Positions 19,393 through 28,075 of a stretch of 64,000 bases of DNA are shown piece after piece. The notes beneath the pieces were generated by a model. It saw nothing but the letters and a program-made list of their open reading frames with translations. It did not search any database and was not told the DNA's origin. Origin of the DNA: Methanobrevibacter sp. (lineage in GTDB: Archaea > Methanobacteriota > Methanobacteria > Methanobacteriales > Methanobacteriaceae); assembly GCA_017473945.1 (NCBI GenBank), contig JAFUIW010000001.1, positions 36,647 to 100,646 on the forward strand, in the 5' to 3' direction. The position numbers and the translations under genes are program-made. Every line of letters starts with the position of its first letter. Position 1 is the stretch's first letter.

Positions 19393-19791
19393 ATGAAACT
19401 AATTCTTGATACTGAAAACTCACATCCAACAACAATAACAGTTAAAGGAAAAGAAATAACATTACTGTTAGTAGAATCCAGTATCCTAATTGACTCATCA
19501 CAAATAGCTAAGATATTTGACAAGAAAGAAAAGACTGTAGCCGGTAAAGTACAGAAATCTAAACTTGAAAAATACGAAACAGAGAATATTAAGCTATTAA
19601 AGAATTATGGATTGATGAATCCAGATGCAGTTAAGCCTAGACCTTTTTATGATCTTCGCCAAATGTTGGAAGGGCCTGCACAATATTACTTCAAACAAAT
19701 TGATGATCTTGATCTCATTGATGTTATTATCAGAGTAGCAATTGGCAAGCATCGTGAGTGGATCCATAATCGTAGTATTGACAACTATTAA
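19393..19791 (+). CDS. Viral protein of unknown function, possible DNA-binding domain
   Basis: The 132-aa protein has an N-terminal beta-rich part (TITVKGKEITLLLVES). A helix-turn-helix-like stretch follows (IDSSQIAKIFDKKEKTVAGKVQKSK) and then a helical C-terminus (LDLIDVIIRVAIGKHREW). The pattern is somewhat reminiscent of phage antirepressor or Rha/KilA-N-like N-domains, but no family can be named. TGATAATGAGG lies just upstream of the start. It stands alone between the capsid and endopeptidase transcription units. Confidence 0.55.
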   Translation: MKLILDTENSHPTTITVKGKEITLLLVESSILIDSSQIAKIFDKKEKTVAGKVQKSKLEKYETENIKLLKNYGLMNPDAVKPRPFYDLRQMLEGPAQYYFKQIDDLDLIDVIIRVAIGKHREWIHNRSIDNY

Positions 19792-19844
19792 ATGATTTCA
19801 TATACATAACATTTTAAAAACCACTTTTATTTGCTCAAACACAA

Positions 19845-19865
19845 CCGTTAATGTCAATGTCGATT
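19845..19865 (+). repeat. 21-bp element shared with the chromosome (copy 1)
   Basis: A 21-base sequence beginning CCGTTAATGTC and ending AATGTCGATT is identical to 46328-46348, same strand. This copy is about 150 bases upstream of the endopeptidase start; the other is about 110 bases upstream of a MATE exporter. Function unknown. Confidence 0.6.
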
Positions 19866-19970
19866 CATCATATTGCATCTAAAACACTAACTGTTGATTT
19901 TATTGATGATATCTTTGCGTAAACATTGATTGTTTTAACACTTGGAAATGACATTATTTTTTATTATATA

Positions 19971-19980
19971 ATTTATATAA
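19971..19980 (+). promoter_or_regulatory. TATA element of the endopeptidase gene
   Basis: ATTTATATAA ends 37 bases upstream of the ATG at 20017, giving a short leader of roughly 10-15 bases if start-site spacing is normal. Confidence 0.45.
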
Positions 19981-20016
19981 AAAACATAATAAATAAGATA
20001 ATACAAATTATAATGT

Positions 20017-20826
20017 ATGTCAGATAATTATATTAGCTGGACAAGCTTTTGTCAAGCGATGAATTCGATAGCCTACTGGCTTGTCCAAAACCAAAAGAAA
20101 TACAAGAAACGTGACCATTACCAGATATTAACATTAAAAGGTAATTGTAAAGACATAGAAAAGAAGGCAAAGAAATTAGGAAGCGATAAGCTAGTGGCTA
20201 TGTATGCAATGGCAGCTATTAAAGATAACAAGTCATTGGATTTCCTTCCAAACTATGTAACATTAAAAAACAAGGAACAAATCGATAAGGCTGAATATGT
20301 GGACATGGCCATAAGAACTGAAAGCTATATCCGAGCCAACGGAAGGCTTCCTGCTATTGTCTATCGCAAATCAACATTACCTGACTATAACGATTCAACA
20401 ATGAAGTTATTTATAAAGACTTATACTTTCAAAGGTGATAGTATTGATGAAGCTTTAGCAGTTATAGCTAATAAGAAATTGTACAGCAAATACTTTGATT
20501 CACAAAAAACAGACAAGAAAACAATAACAGATGCTAAAGAAGACAAAGGTTCCAACTGTGTCGACTGGGGACAAGTGTACTATCGTATAGCTAAAAGCTT
20601 AGGTTATGATGTGCAGTTTGTCCATGTCAGATGTCGTGTAAGTGGCACTGGCCACATCAGATTAAGATTAAGACATAAAAAACATACTGGAGGAAATTGG
20701 ATTAACCGTGACCCAGCTGCAGTTGCAGATACAACTTCAGGCAATGTCAGAACAATCTGGTGTGAAGACGGAAATATAATAGCTTATGATCCATCTTGGA
20801 TTTTTACAGATTTATATTCAAGTTAA
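20017..20826 (+). CDS. Pseudomurein endopeptidase (lysin), PeiW/PeiP-like
   Basis: The 269-aa protein has a C-terminal transglutaminase-like cysteine peptidase domain. The expected triad is C181 (GSNCVDWGQVYYRIAKSLGY), H213 (GTGHIRLRL) and D232 (NRDPAAV). The region at about 93-120 (EYVDMAIRTESYIRANGRLP) matches a pseudomurein-binding repeat motif. Methanogen-virus enzymes of this plan cut the peptide cross-links of pseudomurein to release virions. There is no signal peptide, so export probably relies on a holin; the two-TM proteins at 2011 and 2269 are candidates. It has its own promoter and terminator. Confidence 0.85.
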   Translation: MSDNYISWTSFCQAMNSIAYWLVQNQKKYKKRDHYQILTLKGNCKDIEKKAKKLGSDKLVAMYAMAAIKDNKSLDFLPNYVTLKNKEQIDKAEYVDMAIRTESYIRANGRLPAIVYRKSTLPDYNDSTMKLFIKTYTFKGDSIDEALAVIANKKLYSKYFDSQKTDKKTITDAKEDKGSNCVDWGQVYYRIAKSLGYDVQFVHVRCRVSGTGHIRLRLRHKKHTGGNWINRDPAAVADTTSGNVRTIWCEDGNIIAYDPSWIFTDLYSS

Positions 20827-20850
20827 CAGTCCATGTTAACTCTTTTTTTA
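20822..20850 (+). terminator. Terminator after the endopeptidase gene
   Basis: GTTAAC (20822-20827, overlapping the stop codon) pairs with GTTAAC (20835-20840) across a 7-base loop and is followed by TCTTTTTTT. Confidence 0.65.
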
Positions 20851-20969
20851 TTTTATCATTAAATAAATCTTTTTTAAAACCAAATAATAATTGTATGAGT
20901 TAAATAATTAACTTTATATAAATGTAATAATATAATATTATATTAATTATTATATAGGTTGTAATATAT

Positions 20970-21176
20970 ATGGCCAATGTTAATAATACCTCATCCTATA
21001 TGGATGAAGAAAAAAAGAAAATTATACAAGAGTCCAATTATACCTATAGAGATGCTCTTGAAGTATCAGCTTTTCTTATTGAAACCGGTAAGTTTGAAAG
21101 ACACTATAAAGAAATGAAAATACATGATTTGAAAAAGGAACTTGCCGAACTGGATGAAAAAGAACAGCAACAATAA
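20970..21176 (+). CDS. Small RHH-like/coiled-coil viral protein (copy 1)
   Basis: The 68-aa protein contains MDEEKKKIIQESNYTYRDALEVSAFLIETG, which aligns with LKKIVEESTFNHKDAYELGAKLIAIG of the gene at 21317. Both end in a charged coiled coil (LKKELAELDEKEQ against AKKEQLEKELRDL). This looks like a pair of ribbon-helix-helix-type small regulators or assembly factors next to terminase. It has its own TATA-like CTTTATATAAAT at about 20912-20923. The specific role is unknown. Confidence 0.6.
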   Translation: MANVNNTSSYMDEEKKKIIQESNYTYRDALEVSAFLIETGKFERHYKEMKIHDLKKELAELDEKEQQQ

Positions 21177-21316
21177 AACTTCAAAAAATAAATCTCCAGG
21201 ATAATGCTCTTAATAAAAAAACTTATTTTGTATCGTGTAAGTAATAATTTTATTATTACTTATATATTTTTTTTATAATAAACTTTTATATATATTACAT
21301 AATAAATATATGTATT

Positions 21317-21565
21317 ATGATAACCGAAAAAACCAACATCAGCGCAAGAGTGGATATAACACTCAAAAAAATAGTAGAAGAATCAACCTTCAACCATAAA
21401 GATGCCTACGAGCTTGGAGCAAAACTGATAGCTATCGGCGATGCAGAAGAAACCATCGAAATAATTGACAGCGATCCAGTTCTTCAGAAATTAATAAAAC
21501 AAAACGAATACAAAATCATCCAAGCCAAAAAAGAACAGCTCGAAAAAGAATTAAGAGATTTATAG
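21317..21565 (+). CDS. Small RHH-like/coiled-coil viral protein (copy 2)
   Basis: The 82-aa protein starts with ISARVDITLKKIVEES, a ribbon-helix-helix-type beta strand and helix, and ends in a coiled coil. It is a divergent paralogue of the 20970 product. A TATA-like TTTTATATATATT lies at about 21284-21296. The stop is ten bases before the small terminase gene with GGAGGTAACC between, so it shares a transcript with terminase. It may act in late-gene control or DNA packaging. Confidence 0.6.
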   Translation: MITEKTNISARVDITLKKIVEESTFNHKDAYELGAKLIAIGDAEETIEIIDSDPVLQKLIKQNEYKIIQAKKEQLEKELRDL

Positions 21566-21575
21566 GAGGTAACCT

Positions 21576-22385
21576 ATGGATCGTGTAAATTCAGATGAAA
21601 GCTATTTTTTAGAAAAACATGAACAGGAAATAATCAACTGCTGCAAAAAGGCAATGAGCAACAAGGAAGTCATAGAATTATTAAAAACAAAATATGGTCG
21701 TGAAATTCCACTCACAACATATAGAAAATTCAAAGCCCGATTAAAACTGACAAAAGGAGATTTCCTGGAAACACTGCTTGATGAAATTAAAGTAATGAAA
21801 ACTCAAGGAGCAACAGATGAAAGCGTCAGAAGGTGGCTGGCGGAAGAACATGAATTTGAAGTAAGCAGAGCAACATTCTCAAGATTCAAAAAGAAATACG
21901 ATCTGGTTGATAATGAAAAAGATTCAAGAGCAAGAGATAAAGAAGCATTAACCAATAGGGCCATTGCTCAAAAACAAATAACAGACAATAACGTTCATCA
22001 AGACAATATCGATTTAGCTATTGACAACATTCTTCAGCAACAAGTCACAGACATCAAAACCGGCCTTGAAAACCTGGACAAGATTACAAAAAATGCTGTA
22101 GACATTGAAATTGACTTTGAAAAACTGGACCATGAAATACGACACAATGCCAATGAAAAAAGCCTGGCCAGATATCTGCTTGACCTAACAGAACTTAAAA
22201 TCAGATACCTTGAATTATCCGTTAAAGCATTTGACGCTAAAAACAAATTATTCAAAGATGAAATGGACAGACTATTCAAAAACAGAGTTTTAGAACTGGA
22301 AGATAAGAAAATAGAAATTTCACAAAAGGACATGATGAGAGAAATTGAAATCCTTGCTAAACAGATAGATGATAACGATGTATGA
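21576..22385 (+). CDS. Terminase small subunit (probable)
   Basis: The 269-aa protein has two helix-turn-helix-like repeats at the N-terminus (NKEVIELLKTKYGREIPLTTYRKFKARL and DESVRRWLAEEHEFEVSRATFSRFKKKY), then long helices with coiled-coil character. It directly precedes and overlaps the large terminase by 17 bp. DNA-binding repeats plus an oligomerisation region and this position are the hallmarks of a packaging-site recognition subunit. GGAGGTAACC precedes the start. Confidence 0.7.
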   Translation: MDRVNSDESYFLEKHEQEIINCCKKAMSNKEVIELLKTKYGREIPLTTYRKFKARLKLTKGDFLETLLDEIKVMKTQGATDESVRRWLAEEHEFEVSRATFSRFKKKYDLVDNEKDSRARDKEALTNRAIAQKQITDNNVHQDNIDLAIDNILQQQVTDIKTGLENLDKITKNAVDIEIDFEKLDHEIRHNANEKSLARYLLDLTELKIRYLELSVKAFDAKNKLFKDEMDRLFKNRVLELEDKKIEISQKDMMREIEILAKQIDDNDV

Positions 22386-23787
22386 TGAAAACGGTAAATT
22401 CCATTTGGACGCTAAAGACAAAGCTATTCTTCAGAAATGCGTATATGAAAATCCATATATACCCTTCAATCCTTTTCCAAAACAGGCGGAGATGATACTG
22501 GCTACAGAAAAGGAAGTTTTAATTGGTGGTGCAGCTGGTGGTTCCAAATCAACAAGTCTTTTAATGAGAGCTTTGTTCTATGTTCAGGATGATGCCAATG
22601 AATATCACGCACTGATATTGAGACGTACTTTATCTGACTTGAAGCGTAAAGGAGCTTTAATTCACAAGGCAAGTCAGTGGTTAAACAGAAAGGAAATTCA
22701 AAATAATCCAAGCATCAGACCAAAGTGGGATGGAACAGAACATTCATGGACATTTCCCAACGGAAATTCACTAACCTTTGGATATTTAAGAAATATCAAT
22801 GACCTCGATACTTATCAGGGTTCTGAATATCAATTCATTGGAATAGATGAGTTGACACAGCTTGAAAGATTCAAATACATTTACATGCGCTCAAGAGTAA
22901 GGAAAACCAAAGATAATAAGCTTCCAACACAGTTAATGTGCTCAAGCAATCCGGGTAAGCGTGGAAACAAATGGGTAAGAGAAAGATTCATAGAAAAGAT
23001 TGACGAGGACATTCAGGATAAATCACAAATCAGATTCATAAGCTCCAGCTATTTGGATAATATCTATCTGGACAGAAAAGACTATGAAGAATATCTGATG
23101 GGTCTTGATAGAGTTACAAGGGAGCAGTTAATGAACGGTAACTGGTATGTTTCAGTTAAAGGTCAGCTATTCGATGAATCAGACTTCCATCTACTTTCTT
23201 ATGATGAATATATGAAAATACCAATCGTTAAAGTAATCAGGTATTGGGATCTTGCTGCAACTGAAGTATTGAATGATGACAAACTGAAAGGTAGTGATCC
23301 AGATTATACTGCAGGAGTCATGCTGGCTAAAGATCTAAACGGCAACATTTACATTTTGGATTCCTATGAGTTTCAGCTTGAGTCAAGAAACTTGATCAAT
23401 GAAATCATTAACACTGCAGCGCGTGACAAGGCCGATATCCAGTACATTGAACTTGACGGAAGCACAGGTAAAAACTTTGGATTGCTTATCATTGATGAGC
23501 TTACAAGAAGAGGCTTTGCTACAGGAACTGGCAACTCAAGAGAGAATAAGGTTGACCGTGCAAGAAGAGTTTCAGCAGACATTCAAAAGAATGGAATTTT
23601 CCTAGTTGGAAAGAATCGGACAGGGTTCACGAAAAAATGGGCGATGGAATTTCTGGAAAAAATAACAGCATATCCTAATGAAGCTATTCACGATGACTGT
23701 GTAGTAGCATTCACTGGAGGATATGAAAAAATAGCTATTGATAATCAAATTAAAAGAGTGGATGTGGATAAATGGTATTCCACATAA
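22369..23787 (+). CDS. Terminase large subunit
   Basis: The 472-aa DNA-packaging motor has an N-terminal ATPase with Walker A GGAAGGSKS (53-61) and Walker B FIGIDEL (D160, E161). A conserved coupling motif lies in QLMCSSNPGK. A C-terminal RNase H-fold nuclease carries YWDLAATE (first Asp), ELDGSTGKNFG (second) and HDDCVVAFTGG (last Asp pair). Start choice is between ATG 22369 and ATG 22378; both overlap the small subunit. It is the last rightward virus gene and ends six bases from a convergent leftward gene. Confidence 0.92.
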   Translation: MITMYDENGKFHLDAKDKAILQKCVYENPYIPFNPFPKQAEMILATEKEVLIGGAAGGSKSTSLLMRALFYVQDDANEYHALILRRTLSDLKRKGALIHKASQWLNRKEIQNNPSIRPKWDGTEHSWTFPNGNSLTFGYLRNINDLDTYQGSEYQFIGIDELTQLERFKYIYMRSRVRKTKDNKLPTQLMCSSNPGKRGNKWVRERFIEKIDEDIQDKSQIRFISSSYLDNIYLDRKDYEEYLMGLDRVTREQLMNGNWYVSVKGQLFDESDFHLLSYDEYMKIPIVKVIRYWDLAATEVLNDDKLKGSDPDYTAGVMLAKDLNGNIYILDSYEFQLESRNLINEIINTAARDKADIQYIELDGSTGKNFGLLIIDELTRRGFATGTGNSRENKVDRARRVSADIQKNGIFLVGKNRTGFTKKWAMEFLEKITAYPNEAIHDDCVVAFTGGYEKIAIDNQIKRVDVDKWYST

Positions 23788-23792
23788 CTCCT

Positions 23793-24245
23793 TTAGAATT
23801 CGTCTTTGTTTTCATTATACTTTCTTAATACATCCTCCCAGTAGTTAGTGTCTACTTTTATTTCGGTTAATAAAACCCAGTCAAGGATTTCCTCTAGTTC
23901 TTCTTTATCCTTTCCCAATAACTCTACAGCATTTGTCATTAAGGTTTCATCCAGAATTAACTTTGTGTTATAGTCATTCCATAGGAATCTCCATGCTTTG
24001 TCTTTTTCAAGGTTTTGTTTATCTTTAATTTTTTGTTCTAAATCGTTTATTTGATTTAATAAATATAAATCTACCTGAAGTTTTCCTATCTCTTGTATAA
24101 TCCTATTTGCATCTGAAACAGGAAATGTTCCATTTAGATAATTCCTTAAACAGCTTTCTACAAATGCACTTATATTTGGAATCTGTTCTTTTGCCTCCTT
24201 CAATATCTCCATTTCAATTGTTATTGTAATATTTTTTTTAGTCAT
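23793..24245 (-). CDS. Ribbon-helix-helix regulator-like protein
   Basis: The first 45 residues (NITITIEMEILKEAKEQIPNISAFVESCLRNYL) form a CcdA/CopG-type ribbon-helix-helix DNA-binding unit. The remaining 100 residues are helical and acidic, perhaps an interaction domain. GGAGGAAGGT precedes the ATG. Immediately upstream lie three copies of ACCAGTGTAC (24304-24340), a likely binding target. It is the last gene of the early operon and converges with terminase, so it could switch early to late expression. Confidence 0.65.
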   Translation of the reverse strand: MTKKNITITIEMEILKEAKEQIPNISAFVESCLRNYLNGTFPVSDANRIIQEIGKLQVDLYLLNQINDLEQKIKDKQNLEKDKAWRFLWNDYNTKLILDETLMTNAVELLGKDKEELEEILDWVLLTEIKVDTNYWEDVLRKYNENKDEF

Positions 24246-24303
24246 ACCTTCCTCCGATATTAGTAATACATTTCTAAAAAAGGTATATGGGGGTATGAAA
24301 AAA

Positions 24304-24340
24304 GTACCAGTGTACAGGGGTTACCAGTGTACCAGTGTAC
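24304..24340. promoter_or_regulatory. Triple ACCAGTGTAC repeat upstream of the RHH gene
   Basis: ACCAGTGTAC occurs at about 24306-24315, 24323-24332 and 24331-24340, the last two sharing AC. Each copy sits in a GTAC-N4-GTAC-like context. They lie in the 110-bp gap between the MCM stop and the RHH start. RHH dimers typically bind short repeated sites in tandem, so an autoregulatory operator is likely. Confidence 0.55.
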
Positions 24341-24355
24341 TTTCAAAAACATCTG

Positions 24356-26329
24356 CTATACCTTTTTCAAATTCGAATATGCAATGTCAAATATATCTTC
24401 ACGCTTAATACCTTTCTCATGACATAACAATCCACATTCCATTTTTAAATGCTTTAATGTTTCTTTAGATAATATATTTCCTTCCCTTTCCATAGCGGCT
24501 ATAATCATATCTTCAATATCTGAAATGAGACTTAATTCATCTTCAGAATATGTTCCATGAAGTTCACCAGCTGTTGCTAATGTTAATCCTAATCCACTTA
24601 ATGCTTCTGTGTAAATTTCAATAGCTTCAATTGCATCATTGACTGTAGCTACTTCACGATATTCACATTTCGCTCTAGCTATTGTTAATCTCTCCAAAGC
24701 TTTTAAATCTCTGGGAGTGATTGGTTTTCCATCACTTGACTGTAAAGCAGTTTGCCTTGTATCTACATAAAAGTCACGCAGCAATATTTTAGCTTCTCTG
24801 TTTAAAGCTGGAAAGCAATTTGCTTTAATCCATGTGACGTATTTTTTCAATTGGTCAATGTCAAGGATTTCAGATTCATCAAGAATGAAATCCTTATTAA
24901 GAAGAGCATCTGCCAGTTTTGCATCTTGCTCTGCATCAACCTTATCTTCTAATACAAATATCAAATCAAAACGGGAGAGGTTGGATTCAGGTATGTCCAA
25001 CTGTTCCCTGTATGATTTGTATGGATCGAACTTGCTGTACTTTGGATTTGCACCTGCAAGTATTGAAGTTCTCGCTGACATGATTTGATGGAGTCCTGCT
25101 TTTGCTGATGATACACATGACTGTTCCATAGGTTCATTAAGTGACTTCTGTGCTGAAGGTACAAGCTTATCGTATTCGTCAATGCCCAATATTCCTGTAT
25201 CTGCAAGTACGGCCACTCCTGCTTCCATTGTCCACATTCCCGTAAGTTCATCTCTTTTTGTTGTTACTGTCAGTCCAGCTTGGGATGAGTTGGTTCCAGA
25301 TATGGTAATGTTTTTAGGAGCACGTTGCTTTACTGATTGAATCAATTGGCTTTTACCTATTCCCGGGTCACCTATCAAGAGAGTATGTATTGTCCATCGG
25401 TCCATATGGCTGGTTTTGAATGAATCATTAGATGGACGATTGCCTTCAAATAATTGAAGTATCAAACCTTTCTTGATAGTTTCATAACCGTAAACTTCAG
25501 GAGCTATGCTATTGCACAACAATTCATAAATGTCCTCTTTTTTAGATAGCTCAATTATTTCAGCTACATCATCTTCAGATATTCTTGAATCCTCAAAGAC
25601 ATCATCCACTTGTGTTATGTTATGGACATGAATTAAAAACTCATAGCCATCACGTTTGCCTTTGGCTTTTATGGGTTCAATTTTGAAAAGTCCGCATAAA
25701 TTCACAACATCACCTACTTTCAGATGGGTGAATGGAGATGCAAGATAATCCAATACAATAGCTTTGAATTCTCTTGTTGAACCTCCACTTCTAAGTTCCA
25801 ACGGTTCTTCAAGTTTTAATATCCTGTAATTCCTGTAAGTGCTTGAGTCCTTGTTGAATCTCATTGACTTACTTGTTCCTGCACAATCTATGCCATCACA
25901 TAATGCAGGGCGAATATTTTGTTGTGTAGGATCAGTGACTTGTACATAATGTAGTTTTCCACATTCCCTACAGACAAAACATGCTATTTTTAAATCAACT
26001 CGTATGTCAGTTATGTTTTTTATCATTGCTTTAGTGCTTATCCATTTGTTATTGTTTGTAGCATCTAAATCATGGAGGTTGTCTCTTTCAGGCACGTTCA
26101 TGAGTTTTAAGGTAACTTTGCCCGTATTGAAGTATTCATCCATCTGATCAATGTAGGTGTAGATTTGATGTTTCCAAAAATCTTTTCCTGTTTGATTAAT
26201 AAGGTATTGGTTTAAATCTTCATAATCGATATTGACTTTGCACTGCCTATCTTGAGATTTGAGTTCATCAATCTCTTCTTTATGTGTTTTTTTAATGTAG
26301 TTTATCAGCAGCGCTTTACCACTTGCCAT
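24356..26329 (-). CDS. MCM replicative helicase, viral
   Basis: The 657-aa protein has an N-terminal domain with a Cys cluster suited to zinc binding (C117, C120, C123, C144, C149), a beta-rich OB segment and an AAA+ core. The core carries Walker A GDPGIGKS (320-327), Walker B GILGIDEYD (D384-E385) and the arginine finger SRFD (R453). A C-terminal winged-helix-like region follows. No intein is present. MCM unwinds DNA for replication; virus-encoded copies let archaeal viruses fire their own origin. It belongs to the early leftward operon, 24 bases after the gene at 26354. Confidence 0.93.
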   Translation of the reverse strand: MASGKALLINYIKKTHKEEIDELKSQDRQCKVNIDYEDLNQYLINQTGKDFWKHQIYTYIDQMDEYFNTGKVTLKLMNVPERDNLHDLDATNNNKWISTKAMIKNITDIRVDLKIACFVCRECGKLHYVQVTDPTQQNIRPALCDGIDCAGTSKSMRFNKDSSTYRNYRILKLEEPLELRSGGSTREFKAIVLDYLASPFTHLKVGDVVNLCGLFKIEPIKAKGKRDGYEFLIHVHNITQVDDVFEDSRISEDDVAEIIELSKKEDIYELLCNSIAPEVYGYETIKKGLILQLFEGNRPSNDSFKTSHMDRWTIHTLLIGDPGIGKSQLIQSVKQRAPKNITISGTNSSQAGLTVTTKRDELTGMWTMEAGVAVLADTGILGIDEYDKLVPSAQKSLNEPMEQSCVSSAKAGLHQIMSARTSILAGANPKYSKFDPYKSYREQLDIPESNLSRFDLIFVLEDKVDAEQDAKLADALLNKDFILDESEILDIDQLKKYVTWIKANCFPALNREAKILLRDFYVDTRQTALQSSDGKPITPRDLKALERLTIARAKCEYREVATVNDAIEAIEIYTEALSGLGLTLATAGELHGTYSEDELSLISDIEDMIIAAMEREGNILSKETLKHLKMECGLLCHEKGIKREDIFDIAYSNLKKV

Positions 26330-26353
26330 TTGAGATTACCCCATTGCTTTTTT

Positions 26354-26854
26354 TTATTTTACTTGGACGTCACGTACGATGAAGCTATAGTATGTATAAC
26401 TACCAGATTTTTCTTTGACTTGAATTGTCATTTCTCCTAATCTGTTTACAAATTCACGATATTCTTTGAGGTTGACATTTCTGATGATGTTTGATTTGCC
26501 AACACTACCTGCATTTTCCAATTCAAGAATTGAAGTAATGAAGTCAAAGAGTACACTGCCTTTACGAATGTTTTTGTGAATGTCTCCATCGTTTTTGAGG
26601 TTAACATTGATTTCAATGTATAGTTGGTCAGCATCTTGGAAGAGGTATAATTTGAATCTGTTTACAGTTTTTTCTTCACCGTCATCGTCGAAGGTGTAGG
26701 AAGTTACTGAAGACATTTCAGGTCTGCCTCTTAAGAGTTTGCCATCTTCAAAGTCTTTTAATTCTGCTTTTTCATATCCTTCAGGGATATCTACAATTTC
26801 TTCATAGTCAAGTTCGGTACCTGTGAAAATTGTTTGTTTATCATTAAAACTCAT
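26354..26854 (-). CDS. Early viral protein, possible ssDNA-binding protein
   Basis: The 166-aa protein is acidic and beta-rich (VTSYTFDDDGEEKTVNRFKLYLFQDADQLYIEINVNL) with a C-terminal region ending SYTYYSFIVRDVQVK. Position between a recombination-type gene and MCM, plus the beta-barrel-like pattern, suggest an OB-fold single-strand DNA-binding protein. No family signature is certain, so this remains a positional guess. Confidence 0.5.
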   Translation of the reverse strand: MSFNDKQTIFTGTELDYEEIVDIPEGYEKAELKDFEDGKLLRGRPEMSSVTSYTFDDDGEEKTVNRFKLYLFQDADQLYIEINVNLKNDGDIHKNIRKGSVLFDFITSILELENAGSVGKSNIIRNVNLKEYREFVNRLGEMTIQVKEKSGSYTYYSFIVRDVQVK

Positions 26855-26877
26855 ATTATCATCTCATTAAAAAATAT

Positions 26878-27438
26878 TTAAGAGGAGTTATCCTCTTTTA
26901 GAAATTTTGACTGGTTTGGTAATCTTTCAGCATTCATTTCTTCAGCACTTATTTCTCCTGCACCAATAAGTTCAGCTATTGCACGGTTGGTTGCACGTGT
27001 CTTTGCAGTGGACATTATAGTGTGGTCTGAGACTTTGTCTTTTCCTTTTTCAGACCTTGAGCATAATGCATCTGATTCAACACTACGACCATTAGGCAAA
27101 GTTGCTCTAACGCAATAGTAAGCTTCTTTAACTCTTCCCATTTTGGTTCTTTCAATGTCACGATCAACAATGTGAGTATCAACATTGAATGCACGGGAGA
27201 GTTTCTGCCATGCTGATTTTTTCTTGAAGTGTCTTTTCACTTTAACATAGTTTCCATCTTCATCTTTTTCCTTAACGATTATTTCCTGATAGTCATTATC
27301 ATTCAACAATCCTTTACAGAGTTTTTGATAAGCATCCCATTGTTTGATAGCTATATCAACATTAGGAACGTTGTCAACATTTATTAATCCAGTTTCTTTA
27401 GATTCTTCTGGACTTTCAATAAGTTCGGCTTTTACCAT
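26878..27438 (-). CDS. Early viral protein, candidate single-strand annealing/recombination protein
   Basis: The start at 27438 is favoured by AGGTGATAAAA directly upstream. The 186-aa protein includes KKSAWQKLSRAFNVDTHIVDRD, then a beta region (EAYYCVRATLPNGRSVESDALCS), then ISTAKTRATNRAIAELIGAGEISAEEM-like text near the end. The closing motif (T-x-A-x-N-R-A-I-x-x-L-x-G-x-G-E) is typical of phage proteins annotated as Rad52/Erf-like or related DNA-repair factors. Position next to MCM supports a role in DNA metabolism, but the exact family is not certain. Confidence 0.55.
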   Translation of the reverse strand: MVKAELIESPEESKETGLINVDNVPNVDIAIKQWDAYQKLCKGLLNDNDYQEIIVKEKDEDGNYVKVKRHFKKKSAWQKLSRAFNVDTHIVDRDIERTKMGRVKEAYYCVRATLPNGRSVESDALCSRSEKGKDKVSDHTIMSTAKTRATNRAIAELIGAGEISAEEMNAERLPNQSKFLKEDNSS

Positions 27439-27449
27439 TTTTATCACCT

Positions 27450-27584
27450 TTATATTCCTACAGTAGCTGTTGAAATTCCAATCCATCCAATCACTATGGC
27501 GAATATTATACTTCCAATCAAAACCAATCTTGGATTAACATTCACTGGTTCTTCTTTAGGATACAGTCTTGCCGGTTTGGACAT
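27450..27584 (-). CDS. Tiny single-TM viral protein (44 aa)
   Basis: The frame starts at ATG 27584 behind GGTGG and overlaps the preceding gene by 29 bp. It reads MSKPARLYPKEEPVNVNPRL followed by a hydrophobic segment (LVLIGSIIFAIVIGWIGIS), then TAA at 27450. The downstream ATG (27438) follows after 11 bases, so it lies in the early operon. A single-pass membrane peptide could act in superinfection exclusion or lysis timing; that is speculation. Confidence 0.55.
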   Translation of the reverse strand: MSKPARLYPKEEPVNVNPRLVLIGSIIFAIVIGWIGISTATVGI

Positions 27585-27918
27585 TTCCACCATCCCGATT
27601 ATTTTTCCTAAATCCAACAATGAAGGCTTCGCCTCCTTTGAATTTCACAAATCCAATATCTCCTTTAGAAGCATAGTGGATTAATGACAATAATTTTGCA
27701 TGTATTTGAGTAACATAGGCTTTTTCTCTACCCATGACCAACACTGTTCCATTGTCATCAATGTGGAGGATAACTTGCTCAACATCACCTTTGGCAACTT
27801 TAATCTCACCGTTGTGGGTTAGTATGCCATGGTAATTATCTTCAAACTGATTAGCAGGAACTGTCATATTATCATCCTCGCTAATGCAGTGTTTTGCAAA
27901 TGGGGAATAGCTGCTCAT
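27556..27918 (-). CDS. Early viral protein of unknown function
   Basis: The start at 27918 overlaps the previous stop as ATGA; a longer frame to 27960 would overlap that gene much more. The 120-aa product has a beta-rich centre (NYHGILTHNGEIKVAKGDVEQVILHIDDNGTVLV) and ends with a lysine/glycine-rich tail. No family recognised. Genetic coupling places it in the replication/early set. Confidence 0.55.
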   Translation of the reverse strand: MSSYSPFAKHCISEDDNMTVPANQFEDNYHGILTHNGEIKVAKGDVEQVILHIDDNGTVLVMGREKAYVTQIHAKLLSLIHYASKGDIGFVKFKGGEAFIVGFRKNNRDGGNVQTGKTVS

Positions 27919-28070
27919 TCTATTCCACCCATTTTGTCGATTTTTCTTAAGACTTCGCATATTTTAATCCAGGCATCTTTTGGGACTAAAACATGTTCTA
28001 TTCCGTCTACTTCTTTTTCTAACATAGTTTTGCTGACCTCTTTGAATTTTTTAGTTCGTGTGTTTCTCAT
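27915..28070 (-). CDS. Small early viral protein (51 aa)
   Basis: ATG at 28070 lies five bases after the stop of the previous gene, and the TGA overlaps the next start (ATGA at 27918). The product starts MRNTRTKKFKEVSK and is basic at the N-terminus and helical at the C-terminus (DAWIKICEVLRKIDKM). It is too short for most gene finders, but coupling on both sides makes it convincing. No family recognised. Its reverse strand contains one copy of an 18-bp repeat (28020-28037). Confidence 0.6.
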   Translation of the reverse strand: MRNTRTKKFKEVSKTMLEKEVDGIEHVLVPKDAWIKICEVLRKIDKMGGIE

Positions 28071-28075
28071 TAAAG

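Noticed and set aside
24356..26329. Intein inside MCM
   Set aside because: The protein runs continuously through Walker A, Walker B and the arginine finger at normal length.
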